Positions 40,482 to 51,233 of a stretch of 64,000 nucleotides of DNA are shown here, piece by piece (the stretch's first letter is position 1; each line of letters begins with the position of its first letter). Origin of the DNA: Pseudobdellovibrionaceae bacterium (GTDB taxonomy: Bacteria > Bdellovibrionota > Bdellovibrionia > Bdellovibrionales > UBA1609); the NCBI GenBank assembly GCA_947444305.1, contig CANEZP010000010.1, forward strand, positions 62,001 through 126,000. Reading direction: 5' to 3'. The notes below the pieces were generated by a model. The model worked only from the letters and a program-made list of their open reading frames with translations, searched no databases and had not been told where the DNA came from. A program made the position numbers and the translations under genes.

Positions 40482-42194
40482 ATGCGATCGAAGCTCCTTT
40501 TTACTCTGTTGTTCACAGTCTGTTCACCGTTTCTCGCGATCAATGCCTACGCGGCGAAAAAAGTGGTCCCCTCGCCCGAATTGAGCGAATGCGAGGCACT
40601 CCTCGGCACCTTAAGCGAAGACGCTTTGGCGCGCGCACTAGGCGGCGAGCGGTTGTACAGTGAAGACGCGAAGAACTTTGCGTTGGACGGCGTCTCCCTC
40701 GCCAATTTGGAAATGACCGAGCTGATGATCAAACCCATCATGGACTTAGCGCCCACGGAGCTCGGCCGCGCCCGGATTAAGTACATGTTTCAGCATCCCT
40801 ACTTGGATATCGAGCACATTCGTGAGCGCCAGCTAGCCGTGACCGAACTCATGCAACATCCGCAATTTCTGCAAGACGGACACGCCGAACTTAAAAACCT
40901 CGGGGGCGGTCGAGAGAAGTGTCTGGGTGAAATGAGCAAAAAGCTCGGCGGGCCGATTCACCAAGCGAGCAAAAGCTATCTCGCCACTGCATACGGTCTG
41001 TCCGCCTGCGTGCTCGGGATGGGTGGAGGAATCGGGGCCGTGGCAATGTACGGCGGGTCGGTGAAGATCGGGATGGTCCTCGCTCTAAAATTTTACGCCA
41101 TGATGCCCCTCGCGATTATGCAGGTGGGACCGAACGAAACGGCCGTCGCCGCCCGCAATCTTTTTAGCGTGGGTAAAAACCTGCACGATAAATTTCCGAT
41201 TGTGAAATCGCGAGAGCTCTTGCAACTTAAAGAAATCTTAAGCTGGCCCAATCGCTCCGACGATCCGCTCGAATTAAAAAGCGTCCGCAATGCCATCGAA
41301 CGACTGGGGCCCACGAGGGTCGGCCTAGGCGCGCAAGCTTTTTCGTACACAAGCGGCCTCATTCAATATCTGGGCTGGCGAAAACTGCAGCGCTTGCAGA
41401 AAAATCTCGCGATCTATCTTTCCGCGGTAGCGGAATTCGAAAGCTATCTCGCGGCCGCGAAATTTTTGAGCGACGCGCCCGAGGGCACCCTCCGCTTGCC
41501 GACGTTGTTGGATTCTCCGATCGCAAAACTTTCGATTAGCGAAGGTAACCATCCTTATCAGGCGTTGACCTCAGGACAAGTTTCGGTGGCGAACGATTAC
41601 GAATCGACCGCTTCGGGCGGCACAAAAACTCACGTGCTGACCGGACCGAACGCCGGCGGCAAAACGACTTACTTGCGCATGGTCGGGCAGTTGATCGCGA
41701 TGGCGCAGATGGGCTTCCCGGTGCCCGCGCGCGCGATGGAGCTGACGCCGATGCGGATCATCACCAACTTCCAAGTCATTGACTCGACCGCGAGGGGCGA
41801 CAGCACCTTCCGCTCGCAGTCGAAACGCATCAAGGAAATCATGACGGCGGTCGGACCTACCGGCGGCCCGGTGTTCGCGGCGTTGGACGAAATCCTCACG
41901 GGAACTTCTAAGAGTGAGCACCGCGCGGCCGAGCAGGCGGTCGTGGAAGCTCTGCATGAGGATGCGCCGAATTTGATTTCGATCGTCGCGACGCACGACC
42001 GGCGTTTGGCCGATCTTGAGGCGCTACCCGGGCTCGCCAATATCCACGTCTCCCTCGAAGGCTTTAAGATTCTGCCCGGTGCCTCGAAGGACTATAACGC
42101 TTTCGACGTCATGGAAGCGGCGGAAGTCCCGGCCAAGATCGTCAACCGCGCGCGCCGGCTACACGAGCTCCAGAACCCGAAACCGGCCCAATAA
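40482..42194 (+). CDS. MutS-family ATPase with N-terminal export-like segment
   Basis: A 570-residue protein. Its C-terminal third is a MutS-type ATPase: Walker A LTGPNAGGKTTYLRMVGQ, a DSTARGDSTFRSQSKRIKEI region, Walker B-like VFAALDEILTGTSKSE, and the H-switch SIVATHD. N-terminal mismatch-recognition domains are absent. Instead residues 1-24 look like a signal peptide or signal anchor (LLFTLLFTVCSPFLAINAYA), and a hydrophobic region (about 165-215) may cross the membrane once or twice. Membrane-bound MutS-related proteins occur in Bacteroidota. If cleaved and exported, the ATPase would lack ATP, so the topology deserves checking. Confidence 0.75.
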   Translation: MRSKLLFTLLFTVCSPFLAINAYAAKKVVPSPELSECEALLGTLSEDALARALGGERLYSEDAKNFALDGVSLANLEMTELMIKPIMDLAPTELGRARIKYMFQHPYLDIEHIRERQLAVTELMQHPQFLQDGHAELKNLGGGREKCLGEMSKKLGGPIHQASKSYLATAYGLSACVLGMGGGIGAVAMYGGSVKIGMVLALKFYAMMPLAIMQVGPNETAVAARNLFSVGKNLHDKFPIVKSRELLQLKEILSWPNRSDDPLELKSVRNAIERLGPTRVGLGAQAFSYTSGLIQYLGWRKLQRLQKNLAIYLSAVAEFESYLAAAKFLSDAPEGTLRLPTLLDSPIAKLSISEGNHPYQALTSGQVSVANDYESTASGGTKTHVLTGPNAGGKTTYLRMVGQLIAMAQMGFPVPARAMELTPMRIITNFQVIDSTARGDSTFRSQSKRIKEIMTAVGPTGGPVFAALDEILTGTSKSEHRAAEQAVVEALHEDAPNLISIVATHDRRLADLEALPGLANIHVSLEGFKILPGASKDYNAFDVMEAAEVPAKIVNRARRLHELQNPKPAQ

Positions 42195-42278
42195 TTTCAA
42201 AAGCTGAGATAAAAATTCACCGTATTCTTTCGCTTAAACGGTGGTATGGTCCCCGCTCCAAACAAAGCGGAGACCTTC

Positions 42279-42695
42279 ATGAAAGACCAAACTCAAAATT
42301 CGTTTTGGGCCGTTGCGCTCGGTATTCTTTTGTTCACCGCGCAGGCGGGGGCCGACACCGAAGTTCGCGTGGATATTCTGCCCACCACGATCAAAGTTGT
42401 GTCTAGCATGGTGGGTTCAGGCTTTGCGGTGCACGGAACCGACGGGTCCGCGGTGCAAATCATTTGCACGCAACAGTATTTTCCGATGACAGGAAAGTTG
42501 TCGGTCCTGCTTCAACAAAAAGAAGAAAACGGCGGCGAAGATTCTAAAATTCGCCTCGTTCAATCTTTGCCGAGCTACGACGACTGCCGCATCGAACTCA
42601 CCAAAGTATTCGAGCGGGTAAAAAACGGCGCGCAAGTTTTGATCGTAAAAAGCTCCGCGAACGCGTTAACGTTCGCGGAGGTGGATCCTAAATAA
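42279..42695 (+). CDS. Exported protein of unknown function (138 aa)
   Basis: The ATG at 42279 follows CGGAG by 6 bases. It has a signal peptide (about residues 1-24, A-Q-A-G-A). The mature part is beta-rich with Cys in the middle and late region (I-I-C-T and D-D-C-R-I), perhaps one disulfide. No family recognised. It ends immediately before the stop of the convergent polysaccharide lyase gene. Confidence 0.6.
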   Translation: MKDQTQNSFWAVALGILLFTAQAGADTEVRVDILPTTIKVVSSMVGSGFAVHGTDGSAVQIICTQQYFPMTGKLSVLLQQKEENGGEDSKIRLVQSLPSYDDCRIELTKVFERVKNGAQVLIVKSSANALTFAEVDPK

Positions 42696-44429
<1,734 letters not shown>

Positions 44430-44498
44430 TGGAAGTGTTTTGGACCACCTTCAGTTTGTGCTGGGAGCGAACCGATCTCGAGTTACACTTTCTGACGA

Positions 44499-44518
44499 GA
44501 GGCGTTTCAAAATGCCTC
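44499..44518. promoter_or_regulatory. Imperfect 20-bp palindrome between lyase and regulator genes
   Basis: GAGGCGTTTCAAAATGCCTC has nine-base arms with one mismatch. It lies in the 153-base divergent space (44430-44582) and could be the operator for the TPR winged-helix regulator or the lyase promoter. Binding is not shown. Confidence 0.4.
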
Positions 44519-44582
44519 AGGGTCTAGACGCGAACTTCCGATACTCTCGTATAAACATTTTATGAAGATTGGGGAGAAAGCC

Positions 44583-46088
44583 GTGTCCCGCAATGAGACC
44601 GAGTGGCAAAATTTCGCCGAAGATTGCGATGCCCTTATCAAAGCGGGTAATTTGAATTCGGTGGTCGCGAAGATTAAAGACCTGACCCTCGCGGCCATTC
44701 CGAGACACGTGCGTGCGCCAATCGCGAAGCTGTGTCGACGCGTAGGGCTCATCAACGAAGGCTTGAAGCTTCTGTATCCCGCGATTCGCGGCGAGGCCGC
44801 TTTTGAAATTCAGCCGACGGCGGAAGAAACCTGTGAATACGCGGTTCTCCTTTCGCGCAATGGATCTACCGAAGAAGCTCTCGCTTTGCTGAATGGGATT
44901 GACGGAGCCGCGCATCCCGAAGCCTATCTCTACGCGGCGATTTGCGAAATGGCGCTTTGGAACTACGCGACCGCGGTGACCAAGCTCGAGGTTTATTTAA
45001 GTTCCGGCCCCAATCAATACGGACGCTTAATTGCCGGAATAAATTTAGGAGCGTCGTACCTCGGCGTAGGCCGTCTCGAAGAGGCTTACCGCTTACTCAC
45101 GACGATGATTGAGCTTGCCCGCGCGCAGGGAGCAAAGCGTTTGACGGGCAACGGCTTAGAACTTCGCGGGCAGTATTTCTACCGTACCGGTGATGTCGCA
45201 CGGGCGAAGCAGGATCTAGAAGACGCCGCCATCGTGTTTGGAAACTCGAGCGGCTATGACCAGTTGCTCACTTTAAAGTGGGGGGCGATTTTGGATTCCA
45301 CCGTTAGTCTCGATCCATCGCCGTTGATTCAGGTGAGACAGATCGCGGTGGAGCGGCGGCACTGGGAAACCGTGCGCGAAGCGGATCTTTTTGCCCTTAA
45401 AATTATATTTGATCAAAAAAAACTAGATCATCTTTATTATGGCTCGCCGATGGTGGGTTATCGCTCATGGTTGAGAGCGCAGTTACCCTTTGAACCGAGT
45501 GCGAATTTCATCCTCGGCGCCGCCAATGCACCACTGAAGATAGATCTTCGCTGGGGTGAGATCATCGAACAAGGTAAGGTGCGCACGATAGGCCGCAAGA
45601 ACCTCCGGTTGTTGCGCATACTATTTAGGGATCTCTATCTGCCACGCAACAACGGCGTTTTGTTCGCCTCGCTTTACCCCGAGGAATACTTTAATACGCA
45701 TAGTTCACCGTTGAAAATCCGGCAGACACTGCACCGTTTTCGAAAATGGATTACGGCGAATCATTTGCCGTTGCGGTTACAATTCGAACCCGCGGGCTAC
45801 CGACTCACGATTGAAGAAACGTGCGCCGTAATCTTTGAGCCTGACGGAGCAAACGATCACATGTTGACGCCCGAACTTACCGAAGTGGAAAAATATTTTT
45901 CATCTTGGAACGCGTTCGGCGCCGCCGATGTCGAGGCGGCCACCGGGCTTTCTCGCTCGAGTGTTCAACGCATTTTGAACAAGGCCGTAGACATTAACCT
46001 GGTAAAAAAACAGGGCAAGGGCCAAGCGACGGTTTACAAAATCGTGACCGGCGGGGCGCGTTCCTATTTGAGACGGATCGCGGGATAA
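44583..46088 (+). CDS. TPR plus winged-helix regulator (paralogue A)
   Basis: A 501-residue cytosolic protein. The N-terminal two-thirds (about 1-340) are helical repeats of TPR type (e.g. EEALALLNGID, ARAKQDLEDAAI). The end (about 425-500) is a winged-helix/HTH segment (AADVEAATGLSRSSVQRILNKAVDINLV). Start: GTG 44583 follows GGGAG by 6 bases; an ATG at 44562 without a ribosome site is the alternative. It is paralogous to the gene at 49653-51098, with the shared middle motif of SP-x-x-[IV]-x-Q and P-L-x-L near the C-terminal third. Divergent from the PL9-like lyase, so probably its regulator. Confidence 0.7.
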   Translation: MSRNETEWQNFAEDCDALIKAGNLNSVVAKIKDLTLAAIPRHVRAPIAKLCRRVGLINEGLKLLYPAIRGEAAFEIQPTAEETCEYAVLLSRNGSTEEALALLNGIDGAAHPEAYLYAAICEMALWNYATAVTKLEVYLSSGPNQYGRLIAGINLGASYLGVGRLEEAYRLLTTMIELARAQGAKRLTGNGLELRGQYFYRTGDVARAKQDLEDAAIVFGNSSGYDQLLTLKWGAILDSTVSLDPSPLIQVRQIAVERRHWETVREADLFALKIIFDQKKLDHLYYGSPMVGYRSWLRAQLPFEPSANFILGAANAPLKIDLRWGEIIEQGKVRTIGRKNLRLLRILFRDLYLPRNNGVLFASLYPEEYFNTHSSPLKIRQTLHRFRKWITANHLPLRLQFEPAGYRLTIEETCAVIFEPDGANDHMLTPELTEVEKYFSSWNAFGAADVEAATGLSRSSVQRILNKAVDINLVKKQGKGQATVYKIVTGGARSYLRRIAG

Positions 46089-46137
46089 ATTTTTTTGGTT
46101 CGGAGCCCGCGTGCCGCTGATGGTAAACTAAAAATAT

Positions 46138-47205
46138 ATGCAGGCCCACCATCAAAGAAGATTTCGTACCACCGCTTTTGTTTCGCTATTCGGCCTGATG
46201 CTCCTTGTATTTTTTCAAAACTGCAGCCGCGTCGGCTTCGAGAACCACGATGCGCCCACGGCTGCCGTCGCGCAGAGCGGTGGTCAAGGTTACGATGGGA
46301 AGCCGTTCGTTACTTACGGGCGTTGCGCCGACGAAACCCTGGTCGTATCAAGAATTATTCTAAACGACGCTACAAAGGGCACGCTCGTGCGAGAAAACTG
46401 CTCAAACGTAGAGCCACTCGAATTGCGCGTAGGTGATTTCTCGTTAGACTCTTCCGACGAAACGACGCTGACCTATAAAAATCAAACTTACACGCGAGAA
46501 ATAATTCCGTTTAGCAAAATGCCGGCGTTAACGGCCTATTACCAGTGGTCAAATTCACCAAGGGTGATCACGACTCCCGGTATTTTCATGATAGACGTAA
46601 ATGCGACCGCCGTGGACTTAGCTTCGCTCAAAAGCGCGGGTCATACCGTAATCTGCATGATCACCGCGGGCGTGACCGGCAGCCGCGATGCTGACTTTGC
46701 CGCTTACTCCGCCGGGGATATCGGGCGGGCCCAAGCCGGCGCGCCCACCGCTTATTGGCTCGACACGAGATCACCGAACGTTCGCGCCGTCATGTTGACT
46801 AAACTCCGCCACGCTTACGATAAGGGATGCGCCGGTGTCCTTTGGGATCAAACCGACGCGCACTTGAGTAATTCGGGCTTTCCGCTCACAGCGGCTACAT
46901 CGCTGGATTTCGCCAAGTTTTTAGCGCTAGCTTCGCATGACCGGCGCATGCCCGTCGTTCTATCGAATACCGGAGATTTATCTTCAAGGTTGGTCGATTA
47001 CTTCGATATGCAATACAGTGAGAACTGTAATCAGAGCGGCTCGTGCGGACGGTTTAAACGCTTTGCCGATCAAGGCAAGCCCGTTTTAATTTCGGATAGC
47101 GGAAATTTTTCGCAAGCCCTGTGCACCGCTAACCGTAGCCAGAACTTCACCCTGTGGTTTTCGACCCAAAATGGGGACGGAAGCCGCTACCAGCCGTGTC
47201 CGTGA
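46138..47205 (+). CDS. FQNC-type lipoprotein with GH114-like catalytic domain
   Basis: A 355-residue protein with signal F-F-Q-N-C (Cys29). The rest resembles the GH114/endo-alpha-1,4-polygalactosaminidase TIM barrel: TAYYQW near the start, MIDVNATA, TVICMITAGVTGSRDADF, AYWLDTRSPNVRAVML, GCAGVLWDQTDAH (acidic residue typical of the active site) and PVVLSNTGD. It is likely to hydrolyse amino-sugar polysaccharide (Pel-like exopolysaccharide) at the cell surface. It follows the TPR regulator gene by 49 bases. Confidence 0.7.
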   Translation: MQAHHQRRFRTTAFVSLFGLMLLVFFQNCSRVGFENHDAPTAAVAQSGGQGYDGKPFVTYGRCADETLVVSRIILNDATKGTLVRENCSNVEPLELRVGDFSLDSSDETTLTYKNQTYTREIIPFSKMPALTAYYQWSNSPRVITTPGIFMIDVNATAVDLASLKSAGHTVICMITAGVTGSRDADFAAYSAGDIGRAQAGAPTAYWLDTRSPNVRAVMLTKLRHAYDKGCAGVLWDQTDAHLSNSGFPLTAATSLDFAKFLALASHDRRMPVVLSNTGDLSSRLVDYFDMQYSENCNQSGSCGRFKRFADQGKPVLISDSGNFSQALCTANRSQNFTLWFSTQNGDGSRYQPCP

Positions 47206-47250
47206 AGACTCTTCCCGGCAAATTGACTTTAGATCACCGCTTCCCTAAAC

Positions 47251-48495
47251 ATGCGTCTTATGGAATTTACCGGAGATTTAGATCCCGCGGTCTCTGACGG
47301 CGTTAACTTATGCGACCGCCTGCTGACCGATCCCGCGCGACTCGAAGCGCTTAGGCAAACCGAGCTCATGGATACCGAAACCGAGCAGGCATTTGATCGC
47401 GTTGCGAGATCCGCCGCGCTTCTGCTCAAAGTTCCGCTTACGATCATTTCTCTGGTCGGTGATAAACGCCAGTTCTTCAAAGCGGGCCACGGCCTGCCGC
47501 CCCCTTACGATGTTGTGCGCGGCGTACCCATCGATCAATCCATCTGCCGCTACACGCTTCAGAACAAAGCGATCATCGCTTCGAACGCTAGAAATCATGA
47601 ACTGTTGAAATATCATCCCACGGTGAATACGTGGGACATCGTTGCGTTTCTAGCGATTCCGATGACGACCGACGAAGGGCACGTTCTCGGTGCGTTCTGC
47701 GCGGTCGACAACAAAGTGCGCGAATGGTCCGATGAAGATTTGATGATCATGCACGAGCTGACCGCATCGGTGATGTCGGAAATTAATTTGCGTCGTCAGA
47801 TCGGAGAGCTCCGCGCCGAGCGTGCGTTGCGTGAGAAATTCGTGATGACCCTCTCCCATGATTTGCGAAACCCGCTGAACGTCGCGAAGATGGCCGCGCA
47901 AATCATTGCCGACGGCGAACGCATCGATGGCGACACCGCCCGCTTCGTCAAGATGATCGGTGAAAACGTCGACCGGGCGGACGAGATGATTCAAGACCTG
48001 CTCAATGCTAGCCGGCTCAAGGCGGGTGAAAAAATTCTGGCCGATTCAAAGCAAGGTGATTTGTTTGAGATTCTCCGTTGTTCGGTCGAAGCATTAAGAA
48101 GCGTGTACGGCAAGAGATTTGAATTTTGCGGCGACGGCCGGTGTCCCGGTCATTGGGACGCCAAAAACGTGCGGAGGATCATCGATAATCTCGTCGGCAA
48201 CGCAGTTAAGTACGGTGATGTTCAAAAGCCGATCACCATCGCGTTGCACGTGAAGGAGGACGGCGCGGAAATCTCCGTGCACAATTGGGGACAACCAATT
48301 TCGCCCGGAAACCTGGAAACTATCTTCGATTTATTCCAGCGCTCGGAGGCCATCTTACACGGCCCGCAGCAGGGCTGGGGCATCGGCCTGACCGTCGTCC
48401 GTTCGCTTGCCGAGGACATGCGTGGGCGTTTGAGCGTCACCAGCAACGAAGAAGAGGGTACAACCTTCGCGATCCTTTTGCCCGTCTCAAAGTGA
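47251..48495 (+). CDS. GAF-domain histidine kinase
   Basis: A 414-residue cytosolic kinase: GAF domain (about 30-185; SICRYTLQNKAIIASNA, GAFCAVD), HisKA with FVMTLSHDLRNPLNV at about residue 206, HATPase with NLVGNAVKYG and GWGIGLTVVRSL. No membrane segment, so it senses an internal or diffusible signal. The partner regulator is not adjacent. Confidence 0.88.
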   Translation: MRLMEFTGDLDPAVSDGVNLCDRLLTDPARLEALRQTELMDTETEQAFDRVARSAALLLKVPLTIISLVGDKRQFFKAGHGLPPPYDVVRGVPIDQSICRYTLQNKAIIASNARNHELLKYHPTVNTWDIVAFLAIPMTTDEGHVLGAFCAVDNKVREWSDEDLMIMHELTASVMSEINLRRQIGELRAERALREKFVMTLSHDLRNPLNVAKMAAQIIADGERIDGDTARFVKMIGENVDRADEMIQDLLNASRLKAGEKILADSKQGDLFEILRCSVEALRSVYGKRFEFCGDGRCPGHWDAKNVRRIIDNLVGNAVKYGDVQKPITIALHVKEDGAEISVHNWGQPISPGNLETIFDLFQRSEAILHGPQQGWGIGLTVVRSLAEDMRGRLSVTSNEEEGTTFAILLPVSK

Positions 48496-48575
48496 AACGA
48501 AGCTTATAATTTTCGGTACCATTCCGACGCGGCCATCTATCCTTTGGGGACCCCCATTGTCTTCCAGGAGACTCT

Positions 48576-49019
48576 ATGAGCAAAGCCACGCTATTCACTT
48601 TTCTTATCCTATCTTCCCTTAGCGTAATATCAGAAGTCCACGCACAGGCCACCAGCATCGGTCAAAACGGCGAAGTCGAAAGGTTAGCCGGCATCAACAA
48701 TCGCGCGACCGAGTTCGGCAGCGAAGCGGAAGAGTGGAAGAAGAAATATCCCATCGAGAAGATTAAGCGGGATCCGAAAGGTGTAGCCAGTGAAGATGCG
48801 ATCACCTATTGCCTCGGTGGTAGTAACAGCGGGATGGAACTCGCAAAACGTGGCGAAGGTGTAGAAACGGAATACGGCGGCTACATGGTGGAATCAGCCG
48901 GTAACAGGAGTGCCGGGGTCGTCGAGGCCTACTCTAACCAAAGAATAAACCGGCTGAAATTCAATAACGAAATAAAAAAACGTAACGAAGCCGCCGGTTG
49001 CAATAGCGGCGGCCGCTAA
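48576..49019 (+). CDS. Exported protein of unknown function (147 aa)
   Basis: It has a signal peptide (ends V-H-A-Q near residue 24). The mature part is highly charged, with two Cys (YCLGG and AGCNSGG). CAGGAG lies 6 bases before the ATG. No family recognised. Its stop lies 4 bases before the stop of the convergent lipocalin. Confidence 0.6.
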   Translation: MSKATLFTFLILSSLSVISEVHAQATSIGQNGEVERLAGINNRATEFGSEAEEWKKKYPIEKIKRDPKGVASEDAITYCLGGSNSGMELAKRGEGVETEYGGYMVESAGNRSAGVVEAYSNQRINRLKFNNEIKKRNEAAGCNSGGR

Positions 49020-49023
49020 TATT

Positions 49024-49584
49024 CTAGTGCGTGTTTTGGCCTTTGGGCTGCTGGGGCACGCGTTCCAACTTACTCACGTCGTAACCAAACTTTTTCACTT
49101 TACCAACTAACTCATTGTAGCGCGCTTCGCTTAAGTGCGGTTCGCGCGCCATGATCCAAACGTGGCTGCGATCGGGCACGCCGATGATCGTATCCGAGTA
49201 GTCGGGCGCGAGATCAACGATCAAGTAAGCAAAAGCCAAAGGCCAAATCGGGCGCACGCGCCATTCGGCTTTGGTTTCCTGATTATGAATCCAGGCTTTT
49301 TGCGGGATAGATTTCTCTTTTCCGTCAAAACCATCTTTGTTGAATTTAAACTCAACATCGATCGTTTCTTTGTCGGCATTCCATGTGTAAGCTTCGGTCG
49401 CGTTGAAAGCGCCTTTTTCGGGGCTCGTGGGAATGTTGGCGATCACGTACCATTTGCCCATGAAGCGGGGTATTTCGACACGTTCGACGGTAGGCTGCGG
49501 CGGCAGATTTTTTTCCATAGAATTGCATCCTTGTAAGGTTAGGGCGGCTAGCGCCGCAATCAGCGTAAAATAGATCGTCTTCAT
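49024..49584 (-). CDS. blc: Outer-membrane lipocalin lipoprotein
   Basis: A 186-residue lipocalin with lipobox L-Q-G-C (Cys20) and the signature G-K-W-Y-V-I-A, then the conserved A-x-Y-I/L-V-D-L-A-P-D-Y and HVWIMAREPHLSEARYNELVGK regions of bacterial Blc proteins. It binds lipids or fatty acids in the outer membrane and is often stress-induced. Confidence 0.92.
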   Translation of the reverse strand: MKTIYFTLIAALAALTLQGCNSMEKNLPPQPTVERVEIPRFMGKWYVIANIPTSPEKGAFNATEAYTWNADKETIDVEFKFNKDGFDGKEKSIPQKAWIHNQETKAEWRVRPIWPLAFAYLIVDLAPDYSDTIIGVPDRSHVWIMAREPHLSEARYNELVGKVKKFGYDVSKLERVPQQPKGQNTH

Positions 49585-49652
49585 TGATCCTCCGGCACAA
49601 TTCGTTGCAGAAGTTGTGCCGGAAATTCAACAAGGCTTTGAGACGATTATTT

Positions 49653-51098
49653 TTACGAAGCCTTCACCTTAAAGCGATTATTTTTCGCCGGGCCGGGGAG
49701 GCTCACGACGGAGTTGTCTTTGATTAACGCGCGAACGGCGCGCGAGTTCTGCGTGGCCGTAAGCGGAGTAAGTCCGTCGAGGTCTTTCAATTTAAAGGCT
49801 TGATCCTTAAAACGGATTTTCAAAAGACTTAAGACCATCGCTTCGACAGATAAGAAACGCATCTCATCGAAAACGATCACGGCACCCTCATCCCGCGGCC
49901 GTAAACGAAAACCTTGCGGTGAGCTGCGCAACTCAAGCGGAATGCGGTGTTTCGAAATTTCTTTTTGAATGCGCGAACAGATTTGCTCCACGCGTTGCGG
50001 GGAGGCTGACGGATCAAAATTTTCTTCGGCGAATAGCCCGTCGAAAATACGGTACGTGGTCCAAGGTTGGTAGTTATCGGAAAGCATAAGCAGCGCCGTA
50101 CGATACGGTAGGCTGGCGAACTTCGAAGGCATATTTTGGCCGGTCAGGCCGTTGATCAACTTGGGTTTTTTGCCCGCCCAGCGCGCATCGGTGCGCAAGA
50201 CATGATCGGGCATATTCGCGCCGAAAACGCTGCCGAGAACCTGTTGGCGAAACGCGGGGAACGGCGTGCCGAAGTAGACTTTGGTCGCGAGTTCAACGTC
50301 GTTGGTTACGCGCGCCAATTCCCAATCGATACTCCGCAATGATTCCCAGTGGCCGGCGGCCCGAACTTGCTGTTTAAAATCGGCGAGGGCGCGGCGCGCT
50401 TCCTCACGAGGTCCTTGCGCGACGGCGATGATATGCTGCCACTTACGCAGCAGTAGTTTCGCCGGGCCTTCACTCGTGCCGATCGCCACGATCGAATCGT
50501 TCAGCGTCGCCTTCGCGCCCGAAAGATCGCCGCGCAAGATCTGAATGTGCGCGCGAATCTCCCGGCAATTCAAATAATGGTGGAAAGAATGCTGGCGGCA
50601 CTCGGGCTCAAGTTGCGCGAGCCACTTCGAAGCGGCATCGTACTCGCCGAGCACAACCAAACTCGCGGCAAGGTTCACACGGGCCGTGCGCGATTCGTTT
50701 TCGGTCGGGTGCGTTTCGAGCGTGAAAAGTAAGTGGCCGGCGGCGGCGCCGTGATCCCAGCGTTGAATATGGCAGAAAGCTTTTTGCAAAGCGGTCTTCG
50801 CGGAGGGCGGCATACGGCGGTCAAGCAAGCGCAAGGCTTCGTTGACGAGACCGACCCGGCGTAACACCGAGGAATACTCAAACAGATCCTCCTGCGTAGC
50901 TAGCTTGGTTTGGTAAACGACCTCGTACATGAACTCCAACGAGAGCCGGAACAAACCCGCACGGCGGCAGAGTTGCGCGTAAGCGGAGCGTTCTGCCGGC
51001 GGCACCGAAGCAATCTCGATCCCCGATAATAAGCGACGGGCGTCGTTCAGTTTGAAGTTAGTGATCAATGCATCGATCTGTTCTTTTGAGTGTTCCAT
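49653..51098 (-). CDS. TPR plus winged-helix regulator (paralogue B)
   Basis: A 481-residue cytosolic protein with the same plan as the gene at 44583: N-terminal TPR-type helical repeats (e.g. YAQLCRRAGLFRLSLEFMY, matching AKLCRRVGLINEGLKLLY), a middle region with F-D-P-S-A-S-P and a C-terminal winged-helix-like domain (FKLKDLDGLTPLTATQNSRAVR). It is divergent from a 126-residue gene whose upstream carries 11-bp-spaced direct repeats, a plausible operator. Confidence 0.7.
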   Translation of the reverse strand: MEHSKEQIDALITNFKLNDARRLLSGIEIASVPPAERSAYAQLCRRAGLFRLSLEFMYEVVYQTKLATQEDLFEYSSVLRRVGLVNEALRLLDRRMPPSAKTALQKAFCHIQRWDHGAAAGHLLFTLETHPTENESRTARVNLAASLVVLGEYDAASKWLAQLEPECRQHSFHHYLNCREIRAHIQILRGDLSGAKATLNDSIVAIGTSEGPAKLLLRKWQHIIAVAQGPREEARRALADFKQQVRAAGHWESLRSIDWELARVTNDVELATKVYFGTPFPAFRQQVLGSVFGANMPDHVLRTDARWAGKKPKLINGLTGQNMPSKFASLPYRTALLMLSDNYQPWTTYRIFDGLFAEENFDPSASPQRVEQICSRIQKEISKHRIPLELRSSPQGFRLRPRDEGAVIVFDEMRFLSVEAMVLSLLKIRFKDQAFKLKDLDGLTPLTATQNSRAVRALIKDNSVVSLPGPAKNNRFKVKAS

Positions 51099-51186
51099 TA
51101 TGAGCTTATCGGCGTCTCACCGGAATACTTTTCGGGACCTTGGTCCTGCTAAAAGGGATGGCCCATAAATAAGCGCTTGGCGGAAT

Positions 51187-51206
51187 GTGTAAGTTAAGTG
51201 TAAGTT
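51187..51206 (+). promoter_or_regulatory. Two GTGTAAGTT direct repeats, 11-bp period
   Basis: GTGTAAGTT at 51187-51195 and again at 51198-51206, one helical turn apart. TTGGCG (51177-51182) could be a -35, with the second repeat covering the -10. Direct repeats with 11-bp spacing are typical of winged-helix activators of OmpR/PhoB type. A binding site for regulator B is possible. Confidence 0.4.
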
Positions 51207-51233
51207 CGTCTCTCACACCAGGAGTGCAATATC

